A stretch of 64,000 nucleotides of DNA from Alphaproteobacteria bacterium (GTDB lineage Bacteria > Pseudomonadota > Alphaproteobacteria > CAAGCB01 > CAG-977), in the NCBI GenBank assembly GCA_900768845.1, contig CAAGEK010000064.1, positions 9,773 to 73,772 on the forward strand, in the 5' to 3' direction. Shown piece after piece: positions 43,261-51,321 of the stretch. Position numbers and translations under genes: made by a program. Numbering within the stretch: the stretch's first letter is position 1; each line of letters begins with the position of its first letter. Below the pieces are notes generated by a model, which did not search any database, was not told the DNA's origin, and saw nothing but the letters and a program-made list of their open reading frames with translations.

Positions 43261-46119
43261 ATGCCTGATTTAATGAAAGAATTTTTGGACAGGGCGGATT
43301 TTGAGCTGACGTCATTGGACGACCGTCTGCCGCGTTTGGAACGCAATCCGTCCGATCAGGAAATATGGGATGCGTTGGAAAGCTTTTTGGCATTTGTCCG
43401 CGACTGCTCGCCGTTTTTGGAAATGGAACGCTGTTCCGCTTTGTCCGAAGCGGCCTTGGACGAATTGTGCGCGTACAGGGAAGGACGCTTGGGACTGAAA
43501 ATCCTGCCCGACGTTTTAATGAAGTTCCGGCGGCTGAAAAAGATTATTTCTTCCGTTGCCAAACTGGGGCGGGAACCGCGTGAAAGCGATGACGATTTGT
43601 TGCCCGTTCCCGTCGAAGCGGAACCGGTGCCCGACCAAATGGCGGAAAAAAGCGGGGCTTGGGTGGATTCCCTGCGCGAAGAGGCTGAAGCCTTGAACTC
43701 GAAGGAGCGCGAAATCGCGGCTCAGGAAAGCGCGTTGGACACTCGGGAGGAAGAGCTGGTCGTTTGGGCGCAAAGTCTGTCCGAACAGGACGCCTTTTTA
43801 AAAGCCAGAGAAAACAAGCTGTTTGAAAACGAACAAAAATACCACGTTTCTGAAAGTACCCTGCAAGAGGAGTACGCTCGAATTCAGGAATATGAAAAGC
43901 ATTTGGACGAACGGCGCGACGAACAGGAACATCAGGATAAGATTTTGAAACTTCGCGCCGCCGAAGCGGAACAGGCTTTCGCCGATTTGGAGGAACGGTC
44001 GCGGGAAAATCAAAAAGGGTTGGCCGTCCTGAGGGAAAGGGAGCAGTTGTTGGCCAAGCGTGAAAACGAATTGCACGCTTTGGAAGAGGAACTGGTACAG
44101 TCCCAGATGGAATTGCACCGCGACCGCGATGATTTGAAAGCCGTCGAAGAAGAATACGAAATGCAACATTCTTTGTTGAAAGACAAGGAAAGGTTGTTAA
44201 AGGAGCAGAATGTCGAGCTGTCGAAAATGAAAGAGGATCTGGCGGCGAAGCTGGCTTCGGACGAGCATATCGAAACAGAGTTGCGTCTGGTGATCCAGCA
44301 ACAGAAGCAAAAGATCGTCGAAGTCGAAGAAAAGCTCAGCCTGTCGGAATTCAAACTTCAAAACACGGAAAAGGAGTTGTTCCAAACTCAAAAGGAAAAT
44401 CTGGCGTTAAAACACGAAAGCGACGATTTGAAACTGACGGCGACGGATACGGGACGCGAGTTGGAGCGCATCAGATCCGAACAGCGCGATTTCATAGAAC
44501 AGCACCGGTTGTTAAACGATGAAAACGTTGAATTGCAACAAGAGTTGGCGCGCAGAAAGGCCGCCATTGACAGAGAGAGGGAAGAGCTGAAACGCCGCAC
44601 GGCGACATTCGACCGGATGAAAGAAGAACTCGAAGCCGTCGGCTGGCCGTTTAACGCCGACGGATTGCGCGACGGGCTGGCCGATTTGGCGAAATCTCAG
44701 GCGGCCATTCAGAATTTGTTGAAAAATTCTTATAACGTTCAAAAACTTGCGTCGTTCAAGAATATAAACGAAGCGTTTTTGGTCTTTAAAAAACACGTTG
44801 CCGATTTGCGTTCGCGTTCTTTGCGCGGCATATACGATTTTGTGCGTCAGACGGCTGAACAAAAATCGGAAAAATACCGCCGTGCGTATGAAATCGATTG
44901 GGAGCTTCCCGAAAGCTTTCCCGTCGCCGATCTTCAGGCGGATTCGGCTTTGCGCGGCATTTTGTCGCATTTGATCGACAATGCGTTCAAGTATGCCGTT
45001 TTGGCGGCGGGGTTGCCTTTGCTCCGGTTGTTTTTCTCCGTCCGTACCGACGGGGCGTTTTTGAATTTCTATTTTGCCGACAACGGATCCAAATTTTCCG
45101 TGAATGCTTTGCGCGAAGAAATCGTCAATACGGGTGTTTTGGGAAAGGCCGAAGTTTACGGCCTGTCCGATGACGAAGCGTTACAATATTTGTTTCATCC
45201 GCGCATATTGCACGCCCGTTCGGACAAACGCGGACTGTTGGCGGCTCATGCGGCTTTGGCCGTTTGCGGCGGCCGGATCAAAGCCGTGGCCGACAACGGT
45301 TTCGGCATATATTTTTCAATGCCGGTGTCGTATTTGTTCGGTCGGGTTTTGGGATTTAAAATCGGCCGGTGCAAATTGTTGCTGCCTTTGGGGGCGGTGA
45401 TTAAAACTCTGGCCGTTTCGTCCGACAGCGATTCGTTTTGCGAGCAAAACGGGGCGGCGTTCTTTTCTTGGAACGGCGGCTTGATTCCCGTTTTGGATTT
45501 TCCTCCCGCATCGTCGGATAAATCGGAATACGTCATCATTTTGCAAGCCGGAGCCTTTTATGTCGCTCTGAAAGCCGATCAGGTTTGGGACACGCAGGAA
45601 ATCGCTTCAATGCATCCGGAAAAATCGGACAAGGAAACGCCGTTTTTGTTGCCGTGCGTTACATTGGAAAGCGGAGCCGAATATTCGTTTTTGGATGTGG
45701 CCCGGCTGTTGCACGCCCAAGCACCTCTTCTGACGGAATATGCGGAGGACAAAGAACCGGAGCCCGCCCCGTCCAAGTTGCGTTCTTATTTGATTTTCAA
45801 ATCCGCGCCTCATACGTTCGGGGCGGTGCGTATCGGCGATGTGAAATCCATCGAGGATTTTTCCGGACCGAAAAAGGATTTGGAAACGAATATGCATATT
45901 TTTGAAACGGGAGGAAAGAGTTTGCCTTTGCGGGACGCCGCACCTCAGGGACGGTTCGCTTTTTCAAAAACAGTGCTGGTTTTGGAAGGGGCGGCTTTGG
46001 CCATTCAGGAAGTGACGGATATTTTGGACATTCCCGTGTCGGAAGATGACGAAAACGTCGAGTTCGTCGTTTACAAGGGGGCGCAAGTCCCCGTTTTCCC
46101 CCAAGAGGATAAGCCGTAA
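43261..46119 (+). CDS. CheA-like protein with degenerate kinase features and long coiled coil
   Basis: A 952-residue cytoplasmic protein with, in order: a helical bundle resembling a CheA Hpt domain (1-110) whose phosphoacceptor segment reads FLAFVRDCSPFLEM, with no His; a coiled coil of about 320 residues (135-455); an ATPase-like domain with N-box SHLIDNAFKYA (about 567-577) and ADNGSKFS, then LSDDEALQYLFHP as in CheA, but the G2 loop GRGVGMD is replaced by DKRGLLA (about 655); and one or two CheW-like domains (700-830, 840-945; NGGLIPVLDF, YVALKADQVW). Kinase activity looks lost or altered. It lies 22 bases after chpT and is probably co-expressed. Confidence 0.75.
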   Translation: MPDLMKEFLDRADFELTSLDDRLPRLERNPSDQEIWDALESFLAFVRDCSPFLEMERCSALSEAALDELCAYREGRLGLKILPDVLMKFRRLKKIISSVAKLGREPRESDDDLLPVPVEAEPVPDQMAEKSGAWVDSLREEAEALNSKEREIAAQESALDTREEELVVWAQSLSEQDAFLKARENKLFENEQKYHVSESTLQEEYARIQEYEKHLDERRDEQEHQDKILKLRAAEAEQAFADLEERSRENQKGLAVLREREQLLAKRENELHALEEELVQSQMELHRDRDDLKAVEEEYEMQHSLLKDKERLLKEQNVELSKMKEDLAAKLASDEHIETELRLVIQQQKQKIVEVEEKLSLSEFKLQNTEKELFQTQKENLALKHESDDLKLTATDTGRELERIRSEQRDFIEQHRLLNDENVELQQELARRKAAIDREREELKRRTATFDRMKEELEAVGWPFNADGLRDGLADLAKSQAAIQNLLKNSYNVQKLASFKNINEAFLVFKKHVADLRSRSLRGIYDFVRQTAEQKSEKYRRAYEIDWELPESFPVADLQADSALRGILSHLIDNAFKYAVLAAGLPLLRLFFSVRTDGAFLNFYFADNGSKFSVNALREEIVNTGVLGKAEVYGLSDDEALQYLFHPRILHARSDKRGLLAAHAALAVCGGRIKAVADNGFGIYFSMPVSYLFGRVLGFKIGRCKLLLPLGAVIKTLAVSSDSDSFCEQNGAAFFSWNGGLIPVLDFPPASSDKSEYVIILQAGAFYVALKADQVWDTQEIASMHPEKSDKETPFLLPCVTLESGAEYSFLDVARLLHAQAPLLTEYAEDKEPEPAPSKLRSYLIFKSAPHTFGAVRIGDVKSIEDFSGPKKDLETNMHIFETGGKSLPLRDAAPQGRFAFSKTVLVLEGAALAIQEVTDILDIPVSEDDENVEFVVYKGAQVPVFPQEDKP

Positions 46120-46258
46120 CAAGCAGGACGGACGGGAAAAAGCGGCTTCCCCGCCGGATATCAAGCCGTTCAACAAGGTAAGCCGTAACGGAACCGGAGG
46201 GGAAAGCGGCGGACGGACTGTGAAACGGTTGCGGGGCGGTTTCCTGTCAAAGCACCGT

Positions 46259-48208
46259 TCAGAATTGGTACTGTAACCCGAACCGTCCTTCGCGAATATC
46301 GTCCCTTTTTCTGTTTTCATATGTCCAGCGTGCGACGACGGACAGGTTTGTCGTCAACGAATAAGATGCTTCCGCATCGCACCGCACCGTTCGCGCCGTT
46401 TTATCGGACATATGGATGTATTCGCTTTGCGCCAGAAACCTGAATTTCCCCAAATCCGTGAAAAGGCCGGCCTGTATCCCCGCTCCGGCAAATCCGTTGT
46501 GAGGCAGATAGCCGCCCGATTTCAAATGCAGGTTTGCAAAGGTGAAAAAAACGGTTTGCGGGGCGATTTCAAACGACGCTCCGACGCCGCCGTCCGCGAA
46601 AAATACGCCGCCTTCCTTTTCCTTGTCGGGGTATTGATAACGTTCCACGCCCGTTTTGAATTGAAAAGACAGGGGGGAAAACAGGACGTTCCGCGGAGTC
46701 AATGCCCGAATGTTGACCAGCTTGAGGTTTTGCAGTTTTAAATCGTTCCCGCGTTCATACCACCGTAAATCCGTGTCCAGATATGTAATCTCCGTGAACG
46801 GCAGGTATCCTCCGCTGTCGTCCATCAGGGAATGATAGGCCAGACGGATGTTGTAATCGACAAAGTTCCGTCCGTTTCTGCGACCGCCGAAAATGCCTGT
46901 TCCTGCGGACGCGTGCCCTTCATCGGGTCTTTTTTCCGGAACGGGAACGGGCGGCAGGGCGGATTTTTCGGGAATCGAACTGCGCGCTTTCAACAGCTTT
47001 ATCGTATCCGCCCGCATTTCGTCCAACTCGATATGGCGTGCCAGATATTCATATTGCAAATATTCGTATGCCGTTTCCAAAACGTTGGCTTTTTGAGTCG
47101 GGGAAAGGCTTGAATCCCTGACTTTGTCAACCATTCGCGGTTTGTGCAGGACATAATTCAGGATTTCTTTTTCTTCGGGCGTCAAAGAATTGTATGCGTG
47201 CCGGATTTTCGTCTGGCGTGCGGGACGGTACACGGCTTTGTCCAACAGGTTCGGGCGGCTGACGACGGTTCTGATCGTATCGACGGGAATGACGTAGTCC
47301 ATAAAGAAATACGGACGGTGGAACGTTTGCGCCATATCCGCGTTCGGGACGGCGACGTCCAGCATTTCCAGCAAAATGTAAGAGCAGTTTTCGGAAAAAA
47401 AGTAATAGTCCGTGTTTGTCTGCCCCGCTTCCCAGACGTGCGCGACCAAAGCGTCCAATTCGTCTTGGCTCAGGTTGAGGCGGTATTCCCAAATATCGCG
47501 GTTTTCCATATTGTTGTAAGTGTTGACCGTATCGTAATACGGAGCAAGGGAAAATACGCCGGGGTATCCGCCCCAAATGCCTTTGATCATAAACGACAAA
47601 GCGTTGTCGTTTCCGGTAATCGCCCCGTAATTGACGGCGTGAGCCAATAAAGGCAGGTCATCCTTTCCGTCGATGCGCAACAATGTGTGCCCCAACAGGG
47701 AAGCGGGATTTCCCATATAGGCGCTGGTATAAATCAAAGTGAGTTTTTTCGCGCCCAGCTTTTTGACCGTTTCATCAAATTCTTTACATTCGACGGGCGG
47801 CAACAGGGAACGGTCAAAGCCCAAATGTTTGTTCAGAAACCTGAACCTTGCGGGAAACAGGCATTTGGGATGCCGGTAGTCCGGAGATTCCCCCTCTCGG
47901 GATTTGATATTTTCGCGGGGGGTGAAAAAAGCGCGGATTGTGGCGTGCAACTCGGCTTTCAAATCGTATTTTCCGTTTTTCGCCAAAAAGAAATCCGGAG
48001 AATCGATGGTGCTTTCGGCGGAAAACAAACGTTTATGATAATGCATCAATGCGCGCCATTCGTCCCGCCCGTCCAAATTCAAAGCGTCGGCTTTTTCCGT
48101 CAATCGGGCGATTTCCGCTTCGGCGGCCAAAGAAAAGGGCTCTGCCGATGCAGAAAAAGTCCCGCACAGGCAAAGCCCCGAAAATACGGCAAAAGAGATG
48201 AAACGCAT
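46259..48208 (-). CDS. DUF4105 (Lnb-like) periplasmic/outer-membrane protein
   Basis: A 649-residue exported protein: signal peptide to about 22 (cut after ASA), then a DUF4105-type domain with TLIYTSAYMGNPASLLGHTLLRI, NYGAITGND and YYFFSENCSYILLEMLD, whose Cys and upstream His resemble a papain-like (NlpC-type) active site. The C-terminal 200 residues are alternating strands ending in an aromatic (GRFGLQYQF), as in an outer-membrane beta barrel. Function unknown in the family. 27 bases after the DUF3015 gene, same strand. Confidence 0.82.
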   Translation of the reverse strand: MRFISFAVFSGLCLCGTFSASAEPFSLAAEAEIARLTEKADALNLDGRDEWRALMHYHKRLFSAESTIDSPDFFLAKNGKYDLKAELHATIRAFFTPRENIKSREGESPDYRHPKCLFPARFRFLNKHLGFDRSLLPPVECKEFDETVKKLGAKKLTLIYTSAYMGNPASLLGHTLLRIDGKDDLPLLAHAVNYGAITGNDNALSFMIKGIWGGYPGVFSLAPYYDTVNTYNNMENRDIWEYRLNLSQDELDALVAHVWEAGQTNTDYYFFSENCSYILLEMLDVAVPNADMAQTFHRPYFFMDYVIPVDTIRTVVSRPNLLDKAVYRPARQTKIRHAYNSLTPEEKEILNYVLHKPRMVDKVRDSSLSPTQKANVLETAYEYLQYEYLARHIELDEMRADTIKLLKARSSIPEKSALPPVPVPEKRPDEGHASAGTGIFGGRRNGRNFVDYNIRLAYHSLMDDSGGYLPFTEITYLDTDLRWYERGNDLKLQNLKLVNIRALTPRNVLFSPLSFQFKTGVERYQYPDKEKEGGVFFADGGVGASFEIAPQTVFFTFANLHLKSGGYLPHNGFAGAGIQAGLFTDLGKFRFLAQSEYIHMSDKTARTVRCDAEASYSLTTNLSVVARWTYENRKRDDIREGRFGLQYQF

Positions 48209-48235
48209 TATCGCCCCTTTGCCTTTCCGATATTT

Positions 48236-48685
48236 TTACGCGTCCAACAAAGCGGACATTTTCAAAGAAACGGAAACCGCATCGGCGTTTTCACCGTCGA
48301 ACAGAACGGCAAAATTCTGCTTTGCGACCGAACCGACTTTGTCGGCGGGCATTTCCATGATGGAAGCGACGGCGTCAATCGTTTCCCCGTGACCGCGGGA
48401 AGCGTCGATGGCGAACTGATCCAGATTGTTTTCCAGAAAAGCGAACAGTCTGCCCGTACCGCCGGCGATGCGGCCGTTCTGGGTGCATCCGGACGTACCC
48501 GTCGTGATACCGAACGTCTGGTTGCCGGAAATGCCGTTCAGGAACGTGGCCAACAGGTTGAAAACAATACCGGACTGGCCTTTGAGCAAAACGGATCCCA
48601 AACCGCAACCGACGTTGTCGGCGGCATGAACCGGAGCGGTGCTCAACGCAAAGGCAACGGCGGCGACAGTCAATAATTTCTTCAT
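48236..48685 (-). CDS. DUF3015 family small exported protein
   Basis: A 149-residue protein with a signal peptide (cut after VHA, residue 21) and the DUF3015 pattern GCGLGS...GTSGCTQNG, with two Cys likely to form a disulfide, and FLENNLDQFAIDASRGHGE. AAAGGAG is 7 bases before the ATG. DUF3015 next to DUF4105 is a pairing I recall from other proteobacteria; it suggests a shared envelope role. Confidence 0.8.
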   Translation of the reverse strand: MKKLLTVAAVAFALSTAPVHAADNVGCGLGSVLLKGQSGIVFNLLATFLNGISGNQTFGITTGTSGCTQNGRIAGGTGRLFAFLENNLDQFAIDASRGHGETIDAVASIMEMPADKVGSVAKQNFAVLFDGENADAVSVSLKMSALLDA

Positions 48686-48728
48686 AAGTGGTCTCCTTTG
48701 AAAAGGTAAACATCAAAAAACAAGGGGG

Positions 48729-48757
48729 AGTATAAAAGAACGGATTTATAAAATCAA
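48729..48757 (-). promoter_or_regulatory. Sigma-70 promoter of the DUF3015-DUF4105 pair
   Basis: On the minus strand TTGATT (48757-48752), a 17-base spacer and TATACT (48734-48729), 43 bases before the DUF3015 start. Confidence 0.7.
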
Positions 48758-48845
48758 TCCGTCGGGACATTTTTTTCCCTTGTACGCCTGTTTGTTGAAA
48801 AGGTATGCTGTCAATGGCGGAATTTTTCAATTCGGGGAAAAGGGA

Positions 48846-49973
48846 ATGGCAAATCTTGAAAGGAAAATACGGAGTTGGGTCGAGGAAGGCCTGATTTCCG
48901 AAGATCAGGCGGACAGGCTGATCGAACGGGAAAAGGCGAAACACTTTTTTTCTTTTGGCGGCGTCCTCGTGTTTTTGGGCGTTTTGGCGGCGGCGTGCGG
49001 TATTTGCGCGATTGTCGCTTCAAATTGGGAGGTCATTCCCGATGCGGTCAAGTTGGGCGGAATGTATGCCGCGACGGGCGGTTTGGCGGCTTGGCTGTAC
49101 CAAATCGGGGAATCAAAGAAAACGGCGTTTGAAACGGGGCTGTTTTTATACATTTTGCTGTTGTTCGCGGTCATCGGCTTGAACGGGCAGGTTTTCCATC
49201 TGGTCAGCGATTCATGGAAAGCCTTCATGTTTTGGAGCTTTCTGGCTTTTCCTTTGGTTTTGCTGTCCCGAAAGGTGTTTATCGGATTCGTTTGGCTGGC
49301 GATTTTATACACGGCGTTTCTCATGTCTCCGTATGTGAAAGAATTGGAAGAGTTTTTCATGCCGTTCGCCTACGGTGCGCCGCAATGTTTCGCCTTGTTG
49401 AGCTTTCTGATATTTTTAACGGTTTGGCCGGTCAGGGACAGGCGTCCGGTCTTGTTGAAACCCCTTTGTACGTTTTTGTTCGCCCAAACCGTCATTCCGT
49501 TGTTGTTTCCCGCAATGAGGCTCCGGCATTGGGAAAAGGCCGAAGTTTGGACGACGCCCTTTGTCATTTTCTATTCGGCGATGTTTCTGTTCGGAATGTG
49601 GAAGCTGATGCCTTTCAAGCCGGAAGCCAAAAAAGCCGTTTCCGTAGCGGTTTTCTGCTTTGTCGTCGGGGTGGCGGTCAAATTTAAGTACGATTTCATT
49701 TATTTCCTGTTGGAACTGGTGCAGTTGCTGTCGCTTTTGGCTTTTGCCTACTTTATCAGGGCAAGGGCGATGTTTAACGTTTTGTCCTTTACCGTCGGAG
49801 CGTTGATTCTCATTCGCTGGCTGATATTGTTCGGGACGTTGATGCAAACGGGGGCGGGATTGATCGCAACCGGCGCGGTGCTGATCGCCGCGGCGCAAGG
49901 ATGGCGGGTGCTGACCAGAAGAGTCGCGGAACGTTTTGAACGCGAAAGCCTCGAAGAGGAGGGCGCATTATGA
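48846..49973 (+). CDS. DUF2157 multi-pass membrane protein
   Basis: A 375-residue protein with a short cytoplasmic N-terminal helix (LERKIRSWVEEGLISEDQADRLIEREK), characteristic of DUF2157, then about ten hydrophobic segments. ATG at 48846 is chosen since it gives this start; an upstream frame has no support. The stop overlaps the next gene (ATGA). Family function unknown; it is usually found with GDYXXLXY proteins, as here. Confidence 0.85.
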   Translation: MANLERKIRSWVEEGLISEDQADRLIEREKAKHFFSFGGVLVFLGVLAAACGICAIVASNWEVIPDAVKLGGMYAATGGLAAWLYQIGESKKTAFETGLFLYILLLFAVIGLNGQVFHLVSDSWKAFMFWSFLAFPLVLLSRKVFIGFVWLAILYTAFLMSPYVKELEEFFMPFAYGAPQCFALLSFLIFLTVWPVRDRRPVLLKPLCTFLFAQTVIPLLFPAMRLRHWEKAEVWTTPFVIFYSAMFLFGMWKLMPFKPEAKKAVSVAVFCFVVGVAVKFKYDFIYFLLELVQLLSLLAFAYFIRARAMFNVLSFTVGALILIRWLILFGTLMQTGAGLIATGAVLIAAAQGWRVLTRRVAERFERESLEEEGAL

Positions 49974-50485
49974 ATAAAAAGGCTTTATGTCTGATTCTTC
50001 CTTTGGCCGTTTTAATCGGATGGACGGGGATTTTAACGTATCGTCAAACGCACGGTGCATTGATTGAAGTCGCGGTTCAAGGGTATGACCCGCGTGATTT
50101 GCTGGCGGGACATTACTTGAGGATTCGAACGGATTACGGCGTCAAATGTCCGGAAAAGCGGTGGGGGGAGGCTTTCTTGTGCGCGGACGGCGGTTCCGTT
50201 ACCTTGGAACCGGAGGAAAAGACGGAAAATTGCCCCGTGCGGATCAGGGGATGGTGTCGGGGGACGCGTTTTGACGACGGAATCCAACGGTTCTACGTTT
50301 CGGAAGGTAAAGCCCGCTTGTTGGAAGCCGCTTTGCGCGACGGAAAAGTTAAAACGACGCTCGTCCTGTCCGTTTCGGGAAACAGCAACATTCCCGTTCC
50401 CGTCGATTTGAAACTTGACGGCATATCTTGGAAGGATTGGACGCCTCCTGAAAATCAAGACCAAGCATCGGATATGCCCCGATGA
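49970..50485 (+). CDS. GDYXXLXY-domain protein
   Basis: A 171-residue protein with one N-terminal membrane segment (about 5-22), then the domain core VAVQGYDPRDLLAGHYLRIRTDY; the family name motif appears here as GHYLRIRTDY. The C-terminal part has RFYVSEGKARLLEAALRD and IPVPVDLKLDG, also typical. ATGA overlap with the DUF2157 gene shows they work as a pair. Function of the pair unknown. Confidence 0.85.
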   Translation: MNKKALCLILPLAVLIGWTGILTYRQTHGALIEVAVQGYDPRDLLAGHYLRIRTDYGVKCPEKRWGEAFLCADGGSVTLEPEEKTENCPVRIRGWCRGTRFDDGIQRFYVSEGKARLLEAALRDGKVKTTLVLSVSGNSNIPVPVDLKLDGISWKDWTPPENQDQASDMPR

Positions 50486-50521
50486 TTCCGCTTTCCGCAG
50501 AACAGGAAGCACCCTGAAAAT

Positions 50522-50553
50522 AAAAAAGCCTCCGAATATCGGAGGCTTTTTTT
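50522..50553. terminator. Bidirectional terminator between converging operons
   Basis: An 8-bp GC-rich stem GCCTCCGA / TCGGAGGC with a 3-base loop, A-run before and T-run after. It can end both the GDYXXLXY operon and the minus-strand operon beginning at tadA. Confidence 0.92.
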
Positions 50554-50572
50554 ATAATGTCCGTTTACGGAA

Positions 50573-51319
50573 TCAGTCGAAACGGCGTCCCCAACGTTTC
50601 GGGGCGGGCGGCGGATTGTTTTCTTCGGCGGAATCCTGCTGTTCCGAAGAGGAATCGGGACGTTTGACAAATACGCGTTTTTCCTCTTCCTTGACTTCCT
50701 CGCTGCCGACGGGTTCCAAATCGTTGGATACGGCGTTGATAAAGGTGTCGAGCCATTCGCGGATGGGGCGGGCGGAAAATTCGCGTGTTTCCCCGCCGTA
50801 CAGGAAAAATACGCCGGGGCAGCTTCCGCCCGATAAAATCAAATCGACGTAATCGATATCCTGCCTGAAACGCAAAGCCAGACGGGGAGTGACAATACAA
50901 GACGCGATTTTCGTGACGGAAATGTCGTAACTTGTTTCCTGCAACAACTTCGCTTGGACTTCCTGTAATCCGACGTCGTTCAACGCACCGCAGTTTCCCG
51001 TGTGGGCGTATCCGTCGATTGTGGGGCCGCGCTTTTTCGGGCTTTTTCTGGCGACGCCGTAACAACGGACTTCCTGAGGTTGAGCCAGCACGACGGCGGC
51101 GTTCGGGCCGATACGTTCGCGGATTTTTCCCGACACCAGCGTTTCATATTCTTCGGGAGGCGTATATTCGTCAGGATTTTCCACGACTTCCTTCTTTGCG
51201 ACCGATCGGGAAGATCCCGCCGCGTCGAAATCGGAATGGGTGTTGTAGAAAATCTGTGCCTGAGCATTTGAAATGCCTGACATAAAAAACAGGGAAATTA
51301 AAAAGCATACTTTTTTCAT
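50573..51319 (-). CDS. Hypothetical exported protein
   Basis: Not recognised. ATG at 51319 is preferred to GTG at 51325 because the latter overlaps the preceding stop and leaves no room for GGAAAG. The 248-residue protein has a signal peptide (cut after AQA, about 22), four Cys in the mature region (RCYGVA, GNCGAL, SCIV, SCPGV) that could pair, and a charged, Pro-rich tail ending KRWGRRFD. It is the last gene of tadA-xseA-M23-this gene. Confidence 0.6.
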   Translation of the reverse strand: MKKVCFLISLFFMSGISNAQAQIFYNTHSDFDAAGSSRSVAKKEVVENPDEYTPPEEYETLVSGKIRERIGPNAAVVLAQPQEVRCYGVARKSPKKRGPTIDGYAHTGNCGALNDVGLQEVQAKLLQETSYDISVTKIASCIVTPRLALRFRQDIDYVDLILSGGSCPGVFFLYGGETREFSARPIREWLDTFINAVSNDLEPVGSEEVKEEEKRVFVKRPDSSSEQQDSAEENNPPPAPKRWGRRFD

Positions 51320-51321
51320 TT

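Noticed and set aside
46120..46258. Possible small gene or terminator between the CheA-like and DUF4105 genes
   Set aside because: No convincing stem with T-run or open frame with a ribosome site was found.
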